64,000 nt of DNA from Aquila chrysaetos chrysaetos. Taxonomy: Eukaryota; Chordata; Aves; Accipitriformes; Accipitridae. Below are positions 26,501-38,226 of the stretch, in pieces; position 1 is the stretch's first letter, and every line of letters starts with the position of its first letter. A program made the translations under genes and the position numbers. The stretch is from positions 31,880,363 to 31,944,362 of the forward strand of contig NC_044005.1 of assembly GCF_900496995.4 (NCBI RefSeq), in the 5' to 3' direction. Under the pieces are notes generated by a model, which saw only the letters and a list, made by a program, of their open reading frames with translations, had not been told where the DNA came from and made no database searches.

Positions 26501-29500
26501 CAATATGTAATTACCATAACCGAAGGCTTAAATCAATGAGAAAGTGACTACATTACTATCCTGTATGGGTATGCCAGAATTTTTTCCCTACTCTAGACAG
26601 GTTCTAATTAACAATGTTAGAATTTGTAAGTAATACAAGTTGCTGTGACTTAAAATATTATTTCTCCCCTCAGATATCAAAACATCCTAATAACAGGGGA
26701 GAATTTTAAAGTTACTTCAAGAATTTAAGAGCATACTTACTCCTTCTTAGTAGAAAGGATGGAGGCATCTTTAAAAAATGACAAAAGGGTACAGAGCTCA
26801 CTTGGGAAAAAAGTGTTTAATCAAACACAAGAAAAACTTCCTGTAGCATTGTACTTGCTCTATAAAAGATACCCTTAAGCAACTACTCAATTTAATATCA
26901 GAGACCTGACAGGTAATATTATTTCTGGAAAGGAACCAATGATGTCTCTACACTCTACTTTTTGCAATGCAGTTACAGCACCTTTGCCAGCAAAGCCTAA
27001 CAAGAGAGAAAACATGGGTATTCCACAACTACTAAGTAGGGAGGAGCAATTCCCAAAAGTAAAAAATATGCTTTGGCAAAGGACATAGGCTGTCCTTTTT
27101 ATTATTGTGCTTTGCCTTCTGTCTGCTGGAGAAAAAGAGGGAGGTGGGAATCTATTAAATTATTTGAGTTTGAGTCAATAGATCTGAACAGTCGAGTTTT
27201 TGAAAGACAGAACCTATATATGCTATATTGATTTAAGCAGTAATACATCATCTCTTCTGGTGGCTTTACTATAGCAAGATGTTATTTACATTCGGGATAT
27301 TGTTCTAACAAAAGCCTCCCAGAAGGCGAGTGTAATGTAAACCATAATAATAAGGAACTGAGCAAAACATTATCAAACTTACCTGTAAGTAAATAAAGCA
27401 GATGATTTATTTTTCCTGTTATGAAAAAAATATTATCTAGTAAGCTGATTGACTGTTTTTTCTCCACCATCACTTCTTCCATGGTTTGGTTGATGTATGC
27501 AACGTCCAAGTTTCAACCAAACCTATATATTAGAGTCTATAAGTTTACACATGACATTATACTATGTTATATAAAAAAGCTGTAATTCTTACTTTCTTTG
27601 GCAGCAGCATAAGCTCACAATAAGTTTCTTTCATCACTGATAGGGCACTGTGTCCATGCTACAGTATTATCCACCTATCTATCAAGTGTTGGTGACCTGA
27701 AGTATGTTAACATCCAGGAGAGATGTGTTTGCTTGCAAACAACACGGAAAGATACTTTATATTATAGTTTAATATGAGCTACATTTAAGCTAATTTGAAA
27801 AACATTGTTCTATTGGCTCAACCATGTAATTTTTAAAGTAAGTATGAATTGGCTTTCTTATAAATCCTTGGTTAGCACAAGAATGTTTAGAGAAACTTCA
27901 GTAAAATGCCAGGAGAAATACCGTGGGAGTGTGTTATAATCCATTTGCATAGTGATTATTTCCTGTCTAACACCAGTTGCCTTTTGTGACTTTTAGCGAT
28001 ATCAGCAAATATCCATGTCAACGATCTGCAGTAAGCAGTGGATGTCTTTCTTCTTCTGATAATTTTGCTTCCTTGGGAAACCAACTTTTATGCTCAAATA
28101 ATACTCATATAATGATCAAATAATACAGTCTACACTCTGCTGACTGGGCCTTATGTCATTTAAGTGAAAGACCTGCAAAACATGGAGTGCTAGAAAACAT
28201 GATATCAAAAAGAGACATTCATGTTCTGTGTCTTTTATTATTATAGTCTCCCTCTTCAAAGATGCAGAATACAACCAAGAAAGGAATAAGTCAAGAATGT
28301 ACCTGTCAAGAGGACCCTTGGTCAGAAGCTGAGTGGGAACTGAGGGTGAAATGACAGGAGGCTAGAGGCACAGGTACAAGAGGCACTCAAATCAGAACTA
28401 TTCCAGACCCTGTAAGTGCGTGTTGAGCAACTGGAGGGCTTTACTTACACTCCTAATGGATGGTCCATTACCAGTTAGACTTACAGTCAGTTGCAGATAA
28501 ACTGCTCTTAAATTTAACTGCTGAAGAGGTTAAGTGTAATCAGTTTCCCAGTCAGCCTTCTCTAGACGGCCTATTTATTCCTTACTTGGTCCTACACAAA
28601 TATTCTTGAGGATCTCAGGATATTTCACATGGACTGTAGCCTTTGTAGGTAACTAAATAGTAAGAGTTTACCAAGATTTTCTCGCAGTCTATGTAATGCA
28701 GTCTACTGACAGGTGGTGGTGGTGGCATGTAAGTGATGCAGTCTTCAAGTAAATTGTCTATATAAAGCTTAAACTGAGAAATATTGGTTGTAATGTAGAC
28801 TCATTCATGTATAATTTGATGTGATCTTTCCTAAGAACAACTGATGCATCCAAAGTATCAATACTCTGGCCAGTGAGAAAACCGGGCAGTTTAGTTCAGT
28901 GGGTACTTACTAGGTTCACTAGGTACTTTCAGTATCCTAGTCTATTATCTTTTTAACTGTACCAAAACTCTCTCAGCACAGGAGGAACAAGAAGATCACA
29001 GAAAAGGGACATTTCTTACTGAACACAGAAGATTCCCTCATTGTCATTTTTCACCTGCAACAGTGCTTGACCAGTGTTATGAGAGAATGGACCCAGCTAG
29101 GTGAATAAATCAAAACATTTGATATGGCATTTCACAAAAAATTATAAAGGGTGTATTATCACAGGACCTGGAGTTCTGGTTGGAAAATGGTATACCTTTC
29201 TGGCCTCGCTACACTCTCAAATTATTTTCATTCTCCCATCTACTCTTCAAAGGGAAATGCTTTAGGTAGAAGGAATTCCATCTGGAAAAATGAAGATCCT
29301 TCCTGTTCCTGGGTGTTTGTGCAAAATCATATGAGAAAACCACCTCTGAGGGAAAGCTTCTAAGCAGTGGTAATGCATAACCACCAGCGGGTAGAGAAAA
29401 AATAATTCCAGGATGTCCACATTCTGTCATATCTTGCTGTGTGTTGTCTGATAATCCACTAATTTTATGCTATTTATAATATCCTGTGTTCTTATGCCTA

Positions 29501-29530
29501 ATAGCAGTCTTAAAAACACAACATGAGAAG
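23530..29530. other. AT-rich sequence, no gene seen
   Basis: I see no gene or transposon. A minus-strand frame of 108 codons (24737-25063) matches no family I know. A 16-nt sequence is repeated exactly at 25797-25812 and 25912-25927. A (GGT)n-like run of five units lies at about 28712-28726. The rest is ordinary unique AT-rich DNA. Confidence 0.55.
25797..25927. repeat. 16-nt direct repeats flanking a 99-bp segment
   Basis: AACAATGCATGCTGCA occurs at 25797-25812 and again, identically, at 25912-25927. The 99 bases between them have no poly(A) or obvious terminal repeats. The spacing and exactness resemble a target-site duplication around a small insertion, or a pair of shared binding sites. 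The repeated word itself contains the palindrome ATGCAT. Confidence 0.8.
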
Positions 29531-29760
29531 AGGAGAGGAGAGGAGAGGAGAGGAGAGGAGAGGAAAGGAAAGGAAAGGAAAGGAAAGGAAAGGAAAGGAA
29601 AGGAAAGGAAAGGAAAGGAAAGGAAAGGAAAGGAAAGGAAAGGAAAGGAAAGGAAAGGAAAGGAAAGGAAAGGAAAGGAAAGGAAAGGAAAGGAAAGGAA
29701 AGGAAAGGAAAGGAAAGGAAAGGAAAGGAAAGGAAAGGAAAGGAAAGGAAAGGAAAGGAC
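29531..29760. repeat. Pentanucleotide microsatellite (AGGAG)6(AGGAA)39
   Basis: Six AGGAG units (29531-29560) are followed by 39 AGGAA units and a final AGGAC unit, ending at 29760. The tract is all purine on the plus strand and therefore able to adopt triplex (H-DNA) structures. The array abuts the 3' end of a CR1 fragment, so it most likely grew from that element's simple-repeat tail. Long open frames through it on both strands (Lys/Glu/Arg-rich one way, Ser/Phe/Leu/Pro-rich the other) are artefacts of a 5-base unit without stop codons. Such a tract is expected to vary in length between individuals, and its length in an assembly is unreliable. Confidence 0.98.
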
Positions 29761-29803
29761 AGTTCAGTGGGAAGGGACCTACAATGACCATCTAGTACAA
29801 CTG
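29761..29803 (-). mobile_element. CR1 LINE 3' end, extremely short, minus strand
   Basis: The 43 bases here match, with a few changes, the 3' untranslated end of the better preserved CR1 at about 54584-54626, including GGAAGGGACCTACA and a CATCTAGT-CAACTGC block. Similarity ends at about 29803, so nearly the whole element was lost by 5' truncation. Its 3' tail faces the pentamer microsatellite, in the same arrangement as the GAATA tail of the other copy. Confidence 0.75.
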
Positions 29804-32800
29804 CAACACAGCACAACCTTGTTGATTTAGGTTACCCATAAATTTGCACAGCATACACAAAATATTGAGCAATCAGCATCTTATATGACATACTTGAGAA
29901 GAGTATAACACAACAGTGGAGAAGAACTGTTAATCATAGATCAGTGAGGCAGATGATAAAATTTTAATTTCCCTAAAATTTAAAACACAGTATTGATGAT
30001 ATGGCATACTGAATTCTTGTGTTATTACAGAAATAACAATTAATGGAATCAAGGGAAGGGCAAAGTCTGAACAATGCCACTTTTTCCATTGTTATCAGAT
30101 TAGCAGCAGGGATTTTCCTCCAGTGTAGATAGCATTAAACAAGACAGAAATCAGATCAGGCAGTACATGTGCATATATGCAAGCAACATAAGAATATCAA
30201 CACAAATCATTCCCTGAAACTGAAGATCAAAGTCACCTAATATGTCTAATATATTACTTGCTCTTTTTTTCTTTCTTTTTCAAGGGCTTCTTCGAATAGC
30301 TATACAAAACAAAATCCCTACACTTTCACATAGATGACTACCCATTTTTCCCTTCCACTTCAGATTAGTTCAGAAACAATACTTCAAGCTAAGTTAATCA
30401 GTAGCAACACCCACATGATACATATTTCTACTGTATCTTGCTAAAATATTCATTCTAAATCTGAAGTTGTTCTTTCCTCAAAGTCTTACTGCCACAGAAA
30501 TGGTGATAATTTTATCAATAATTTCTTCAGTAAGGTGACGAGTTTTTAAATAAAACAGCAAAAACAGCACCCAGGAGGCACATTCAGTGCATAAGACTGC
30601 ATAATAAGACTTGTGGTCCAAGCTGGATCATGTGACAGACCTGCCCCTCCTTTTGACAAGTCATGAGATTGAATAGAGGAGTTGTCTTCTCAGTCAGGAT
30701 CCATCTCTCCTGCTCTCCTGCTGAGGCTCTGAGATTAAGTAAAGGACAATGCTATTCCTTGGGAAAAGTGGCAGGGACACAGAGATCTGAATTTTTGCAG
30801 AGGTAATATATGTCTTTGAAAATTTGAATTTAATTGGTCTTGCTTATATATCTTTTGCATTCCACTTTGCACAAATTTCTATATATTTTTGATGGATATT
30901 TAAAAAGTTGCTTGTAATTTGTGCTTATATTTTAAAGTTTCTTAATGCTCATGTTGTTGCTCCCTAAGTTAGTTGGCTCCTGTCACTTTAGATGTTGGTG
31001 CATTTCAATGTTTCTGCTCCTGTACAGCTTGCAAACATTTTGAGGAAAGCAATCCTGATGAGAGAAGCTATACACTAGTAAATGTCAAGTATTTTTAAAA
31101 AACAGCTCAATATCTTTGCTCTCTGACTTTAATTATGTTTCAGAATTAGATGCTGGTTTATAAGCACTCTGAAAAAAGCAGAATATGCCAATCTCAGTAT
31201 CTGACAGAATGCTAGTATTCCCACTTATAGTGGCAAAATCCATTATCCTTTGGGCTGTGTATTTTAAAGTACCTCTGTTTTTCGTTCATTATGCTGTTCA
31301 GAAAGATCTTTAGTCTTCCTGTTTTAACATTAAAGGCATCTCTTAGTCTCTTATTTGATTGCTGTCACCTTGATAAACACATTTTTAGGCTCTCATTTGA
31401 AGTCTAGTTAGCAAGAAAAGTTGTCAGTCATGTGGACAACTGACTGTTGGTCAACAGCTTCACTATTGTGATGTTCAATTGTGAGCACTCTTCAGCACGT
31501 AAATTAATTATGCATCAGGAAACACATTTTTAGAAATCTGTTGAAAATCTGCAGTCCACCTTGCCATTTTACAATTAAACACTTACCTAACAACTTACGC
31601 TGACCTAACATGAGGTTAACAGCTCATGGAGAGTTCTTGCCACAGACTGAAAAAAATGATCCTTGCCAGAAATTAATACTAAAGGGATGTCTCTGAGAGA
31701 CAGGAGTCTGTAAACACATCCTATACTTGTTTTTTTCACTGGCATACTTTGGGATGCTGGTTTTGTGCCGTGGAAGAAGCTTTGAGCAGTAGTAGCCCCC
31801 CATACTCTTGCTACTTTTTGCAGGTCACAGAGTTTGAGAAACTCTAAATTTCATTTTCAGTTTTGGTCAGTCAGGATGAACATTCAAAACCAATCATATG
31901 TTTCCTTGCTCATGGCATGCCAGATTCTTTCAGCCCTCCATAACAGCAGGCAGTATTCATCCCATTTGAATCGTCGATCTAAACTGACCTACCTATATTT
32001 CATGTGAGCAGAAGTAAATACCTGATTTTCTCAACTAAGCAACATTTTTTTCCATTCCCCAGCAATACCGCTAGCACTAGGAAGTGACTTTGTTATTCTA
32101 TAGTGGTTTTTTTTTCTTTCAGAAGAACAAGAGCAGAAACTTTGTGTATATGTGAATACATTATGTATATTCTAGTGCGCTATCATTATAGTGCAGAAAT
32201 TTTCTGTTGGAAGTTAATGTAAATGCAAATGCCTATTTCCCATCCCTCTCTGACCTCACAATGCATCATACCATTTAGTTTAGGAGAGGCTTCCTTTCTG
32301 TAATAACTGCATTTATTGCTTCCACATGAAAAATAAAAATTGTATTTGAACTTAAGATTTTAAAGATGATGATTAAACTTTTAAAAATTAAAATGCTTTT
32401 GCAGCACTTCATGGATGTTACTCTGAAAATGCCTTATAGTCCCATTCTCTTCTAGAGCAATTGTTTCACAGCTGAATGTCATCAAGAAGTTATGCTCTAT
32501 ACTGTTTTAAAAATAAGTGCCTCCTTTCAAGCTTTTTATGGAGATGTTTTCCTCCATAAATTTCAAAATGAAAACACAGGTAGTGTTTTGATGTGAAAGG
32601 TAGTCCCAATTTATATAATTCCTTATACCATTAGTTGTTTCTTTTGAAGTACAAATATCCTACCAAGATGAAAAACTAATTAGTCCTATCTAGATCACTC
32701 AGTCCTGTCAGAAATAAAATACCTTATCAGGACTAAAAATATCAATAGTGAATTTGCTGCTTCTATAAAATCTCTATAGCAGCAGCTGCCAAAGTATGGT

Positions 32801-35800
32801 ACATAACACACAAGCCATTTTTCCCAATACAGAAGTAAGAGCTGGTCATGGCCAGGGATATTAGTGACTACAACTAGTGATGGTGGCTCCTGTACACAAA
32901 AAAAAGTGATAAAGCTCTGCTCTAAAGCCTTTACTTAATTTTAGGGAAATATATATAGTTGTAGAAAATATTTATTTATTACAAAATGTTTAGAAATATC
33001 ACAGGCTTCTTTTCATAAATTTATTTCAAAATAATTTATATCTAGTGAAGCCTTCATTTAGTAATCTGAAAGATTCATTACTACATAGCTAGAAAAGATT
33101 GTACTTAAATATAACGAGACCATTTACTTATGTATCTAAAATGCCATATTAGTAGTAAATCATTATATTAATTGGGAAACTATCTGATAATCTAGTACAC
33201 TTCACTGATTTCTTTACAAATCTGGTAAATGCAAAGGAAGTTTTCCAAAGTTTCCTAAGGAGATTTCATAGAAGACCATCTTAATGACAAGACGTTCTTT
33301 CTTGTCCTTGGGTCTTGGAGACGTCATGGAAGCAACTCTGTACTGTAGCTGCTAGAACTAGAAGAGAGAATGTCACTGAATGATACACATACACAGGCAA
33401 AAACAATGGGCTAAATTTTTTCTAGAACACTTACAAGGTTTCATATGAAATAAGTACTTCAGAAAACTTACAAATAATTTGTGTTAGCCCCATACCCTTA
33501 ATGTTACTGAAGATCTCTGTGAAATGACAAGTGGATTCAAAGACACTAGTAGTATTCCATGCCTGAAATACCTTAGAGGAAAAAAGACCACATAAATTTG
33601 ATCCAAATGACTAAGCTTTGCTACTGCATGAGCAAATCAAGATGACAAGGTAATGTCATTTCATTAAAAAAAGTCATTGTTTTGACATGTTTAATTCAAC
33701 CTACAGTAATCTGATCAGCTTCAGAGTGTAGAAAGCCTGAAGATTACTTGGTGTCATCTGTTTTGGCACTTAAACTGTGTATTAATTAGTGATGTGAACT
33801 TTGAACATATAAGGCAGTTTTCACCATACGCTAACAAGCAGTGTCATAGTGTCTCCTCATCAACACTAGCTTCATGTTCTACTTCCACAATCTTTCCAAG
33901 CATTTTGAAATAACACCCTAGGTTCTTAATCCTTCTCCAGCTGAACTTTTTTCTCCCACTGGGACCTGTAATGAAAACGAGAATGAATAATTAGCAGTTT
34001 TTCTCATTGTTGACAAATTCTTAGAGCTTATAATTGTAGATGCTTCCAGCAGTCCTGTAAATCCATTCAGTTTCAGAAGCAATACCATTTGTAGGAACTG
34101 AAAAGTCACACAAATGCATTGTCTCAAAGTTCTCATATACTAAGTTTATAATGGACTTTCATTGTGGTTCACATTTTTTTCCCATCTACACATTGCATTG
34201 TAACTGCAAAGCTCCCACCTGTCCTTTAACTCTGTACAGAAGCCCAGCTGTGAGGATGTAACTGCCTTCTAACAGGGCTCTTATTGCTGTGGCATATTGA
34301 TGTGTTTAGATGACTGCATCCACATAGACAGGCTATCCTGGCTTTCATAACTTCACAGTTGTGTAAGCAGCCACATGAAAAGCTTTCGGAGTGCTCATCT
34401 TCAGAACTGAAAATGTAAAAATATTCATATTTTTTTCATAGAAAAATGAAGGTTTTTCTCAAGTGACCAATAGAGAATACAGAATGGTATGGGAAATGAA
34501 GGTCTGTTGAAGCAAAGTTTGTCCAGGTTATGGCCAAGAAATCTTCTTACAGTGTTTAATCTTATGACAGCTGTGTTCCATAGAACTGCCAGTCACAGTG
34601 TTGACAGTTGTGCCTTGACAGTGAGAAGGTTTTGGTAATCAATTTGCAACTCAGACTATTTTTAAAAAATAAATTGGAATAGCCATCTCCTTTAAAGTCT
34701 TTAAGCCAAATGCAAAATGCATTCCTCTGATACCACTTTTCTGTGTTTGAAAAACATCAATGTATATGGTTAGAGTCTTCCTGAATGCTGTTGCATGGAT
34801 GGTCACTAAGTTGCTGATCCAGTCTGTGGATCCCTTGTGCTTCTAAGATTAGCAAGCCTGAGCAGCACTCAAGATACTGAATTTGTGTCTGTCCTATCAA
34901 ATACTGCCTCAGCTACAAAACCAATACTGGTACAGGAAACAGTGTGAACCCCAAGACTGTCTAGGAGCTTAAATGTGCTCTCTCACAAAATCTCTACATT
35001 GCAGAACTCTAGGTTATATTATTTTATAATTAGTGAAGTAGTTAGCATGACGCAGATAACAAATGAGTGATATAAAGCTTTAGAAAGACACAAAATCCCA
35101 ATTTTTTTTCAGTCGTTGTAGGGAAGAGAAGACCGCAGGCCTACTGGACCAGGTCACCTATGCCACAGAGAGATTTTAGAACTATTCTCTCTTTTACTCA
35201 TCCTATTCTGTCCAGTTCAATTTTTCATTTGTCAGTAAATATAGTCCTCTCAGGTTTTTTCTCTGATACTGTGGTTTCTAATAGTAGTAGGGCAATGTTA
35301 TTGTGTTACATAAAGTTCCTAGTGCCTATTCAGTGCAGAACCCCATCCTCTCCCCTTAATACAAGAAGGATGATCCAAGGACACAATGAAATATACTTAA
35401 AAATAGACTCATTCAGATGCTTTTTAAAAAGAAAATGGAAGTTAATTTCCAAACTAAGACTAAGATTCACTGGCTGAAAAGAATATGCATGAATTAATTA
35501 CAGTTTAGCAAAAAAACCCAATGTTTCTTTGATCTATAGCTACCTTAAAATCCTATTTGAGGAATAGTGGCATTATGTTATTTCGTGGTGTTACATAATT
35601 AAATAAGGTTAATTTGTATAAATAATTTTTAGAGACAATTGGGCAATTGTTGATTTTTGGAGAAAAACTGAAAGCAAAATGGATTTAATTTCTAAGTTGC
35701 TTTTAGGTGCTTGTACTCTCTTCTAAGACATTCCATACTGCGAAGTGAAGCAATGTCTACCTCAGTGGATCCAATTCAGATTCATAATCAATATCATAAA

Positions 35801-37297
35801 GAAAAATGAGACAATGTATTGGAGCTTTCACTGAATAAGGAAGAAGCATATAGAATCAAAATACCATTTTTCCACATTTCCAATGTTTTGGGTATCAGGC
35901 ATTTTCATTAAAAATCTTGTGAAAGTACTTTCTAGGTATAAAATTTCATTTAGGTCAAACTATGTTTTCTTTCTAACAGTTTGAGAGGAAAATTTTCAAC
36001 CAAACATTTCTGACAACTTTACCTAGAAAACACCTTGCTCTGAAGTTATATTTTTATGTCAATGGCATTTGTAAAGTAGCCTGACCGACTGTATTGTATT
36101 TATTATGTTATCTTTTAAAACTGACTCAGCCCTTTTGGAAGAGAATTAGAACCTTTCAGAAATGCCAAGAAATGCCTTAAACAACACTGTGCTGTCTGTA
36201 CTCCCTTGACCTGAGCCACATTAGCATCACTGATTATTTTACTGAAGAAAAGCAATTAGAAAGATCAGACAGGGCACTCCTTTAAATAAAAATAAAAATA
36301 ATACACACACCCCCGAAGTCCAACATCCTTTGTTCTGATTTCTTATTTGCTCCTAACAGACAGGACTTAGTTTAGAAAAAATCAGTTCTTTGTTTTTGAA
36401 TACTAAAAAGTTTCTTAAGTTCTACTTTCTGTTCCATTTTTCAGATAAGACTAGGATAAAAACCAAAGTTCCACCAGAACAATTTTTTTTCCAGCCAAGA
36501 TATAACCACCCCTTTTAAGAACCGACTGAAGTGTTTCCATCTGCTTTGAGTGCTGCACCTGAAGCCCGTGTTGGAGGTTTTATCCTGCCAACATTTATAT
36601 GCTGATTACTCCTATAAAACTTGAGAGTCATTTCCCCAGCAGCACCTGGAATAATTGCAGAGTGACTGGCAAATGAATCATGAAGGTACTGTTAAGTGTG
36701 CCAGTCACTGTGCAGCTAATAATTCTCCAGAATCAACATGAAACGTCAGCGTATGACCTTTTGCTTTACTGCAGCCCTGATTTTGTATCCCTCTTCCCTT
36801 GATCTGTTTGTTGCTGCATGTAACAATGACAACAAAAGGAAGGACCATCCACACTGGATTCTTTTCCGTTAAAATGAACTATGTTCATTAAAATCAACGA
36901 GTGTAAGGGTTGCTAAATCCAAAGGGCCTTTTATCAAAATAGATGACTACTTACTGGCTGAAGATACCCTTTACATTGATATGCACCAGTTGTGCTTTAG
37001 TTTTTAAGGGTGTAATGTACTTTTAAAAAACAGGTTAAAACTCCTCATTGTATAAATTGTGTATCCTATGTTCTCAAAGAACAACATTTACATAATACAT
37101 TCACCACAGTTGCTTTTCTGATTAACTTTTTTAAAAAGTTGTGAATGTGAGTATAACATGGCATCTGGCTTTTTTCATCTGAGAAAGAAGGATAAATTAT
37201 TTCAAAGCTATCTTATCCCTTCATGCCAACAACTCCATCTTAAAGAAAAATCAGGCTACTTAGTCAAAGATGCTAGTAGTTTGTGATAGTTTACTTT
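29804..37297. other. Unique AT-rich sequence with a hairpin near 36.7 kb
   Basis: I see no gene or assignable transposon. The 105-codon plus frame at 35160-35477 is unrecognised. Several short inverted repeats occur near 31425-31460. About 36530-36850 is less AT-rich, with a texture like conserved noncoding DNA, and holds a notable hairpin (36646-36730). A 17-nt AT palindrome lies at 37124-37140. Confidence 0.55.
36646..36730. repeat. Long hairpin, microRNA-precursor-like
   Basis: AGTGACTGGCA (36661-36671) is an exact inverted repeat of 36699-36709, with a 27-nt loop. Beyond one mismatch, four more pairs follow (36656-36659 with 36711-36714). After an internal loop, CTGGA (36646-36650) pairs with TCCAG (36726-36730). 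The whole fold is about 85 nt, the size of a typical microRNA precursor. The arms also carry TGGCA/TGCCA half-sites like those bound by nuclear factor I, so a protein-binding element is an alternative. I recognise no known microRNA in it. Confidence 0.6.
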
Positions 37298-37477
37298 TGT
37301 ATTGGGTTTGCGTGGCAAGGTTTTGGTAGCTGGCGTGCTACAGGGGTGGCTTCAGTGAGAAGCTGCTGGAAGCTTCCCCCATGTCCCATAGAGCCAATAC
37401 CAGCCGGCTCTAAGATGGACCCATGGCTGGCCAAGGCCGAGCCCATCAGCAACAGTCGTAGCGCCTCTGGGATAACA

Positions 37478-37487
37478 TATTTAAAAA
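37478..37487 (+). promoter_or_regulatory. TATA-like box of the 37.3-kb LTR
   Basis: TATTTAAAAA lies about 180 bases into the LTR, where a retroviral U3 promoter would be expected. Transcription would start at about 37510 and run into the GC-rich repeat array. Activity today is unknown. Confidence 0.5.
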
Positions 37488-37611
37488 GGGGAAAAGTTGC
37501 TGTGCAAACAAACCCCTGCAGCTGGAGAAAGGAGTGAGAATATGAGAAAGAAACAACCCTGCAGACACCCAGGTCAGTGAAGAAGGAGGGGGAGGAGGTG
37601 CTCCAGGCGCC

Positions 37612-38033
37612 AGAGCAGAGATTCCCCCTGCAGCCTGTGGTGAAGACCATGGTGAGGCAGGTTGTCCCCCTGCAGCCCATGGAGGTCCACGGTGGAGCAG
37701 ATCTCCACCTGCAGCCCATGGAGGACCCCACGCCGGAGCAGGTGAGTGCCCAAAGGAGGCTGTGACCCCGTGGGAAGCCTGCGCTGGAGCAGGCTCCTGG
37801 CAGGACCTGTGGCCCACGGAGAGAGAGGAGCCTACGCTAGAGCAGGTTTTCTGGCAGTACTTGTGACCCCGTGGGGGACCCACGCTGGAGCAGTCTGTGC
37901 CTGAAGGACTGCACCCCAAGGAAGGGACAAATGCTGGAGCAGTTTGTGAAGAACTGCAGCCCGTGGGAAGGACTCAGACTGGAGAAGTTCGTGGAGGACT
38001 GTCTCCCGTGGGAGGGACCCCATGCTGGAGCAG
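37612..38033 (+). repeat. Tandem array of 40-53 bp units inside the LTR
   Basis: The word GGAGCAG, or a one- or two-base variant, recurs at 37612, 37654, 37694, 37735, 37786, 37839, 37887, 37936, 37981 and 38027, giving ten units spaced 40-53 bp. Between the words the units share CCCGTGGG or CCCATGG and a run of CC-rich sequence. The units differ from each other, so the array is old or was inherited from the parent retrovirus. It lies downstream of the TATA-like box, in what would be the transcribed part of the LTR. Confidence 0.85.
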
Positions 38034-38220
38034 GGGAAGAGTGATGAGTCCTGCCCCTGAGGAATAAGGATCGGCAGAGACAGCGTGTGATGAACTGACT
38101 GCAACCCCCATTCCCTGTCAATTGGGAGTGAAGTTAAGCCCAGGAAGAAGGGAGGGGTGGGGAGAAGGTGTCTTTAAGATTTGGTTTTATTTCTCATTAT
38201 CCTACTCTAATTTGATTGGT

Positions 38221-38226
38221 AATAAA
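38221..38226 (+). terminator. Poly(A) signal of the 37.3-kb LTR
   Basis: AATAAA sits about 190 bases before the LTR end, in an AT-rich part that follows the GC-rich array. This is the normal position for the poly(A) signal near the R/U5 boundary. Confidence 0.6.

Noticed and set aside
29427..29830. Long repetitive open frames on both strands (Lys/Glu/Arg-rich and Ser/Phe/Leu/Pro-rich)
   Set aside because: They are translations of the pentanucleotide microsatellite, whose 5-base unit contains no stop in any frame.
35160..35477. 105-codon plus-strand frame
   Set aside because: No domain features and no supporting signals; likely chance.
37446..37919. 157-codon minus-strand frame rich in Ala, Pro and Gly
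   Set aside because: It lies wholly inside the LTR repeat array; openness comes from GC-rich repeated units, and no retroviral or host domain is seen.
37612..38033. CRISPR-like regular spacing
   Set aside because: The units are imperfect, GC-rich and inside a vertebrate retroviral LTR; there are no identical repeats with unique spacers.
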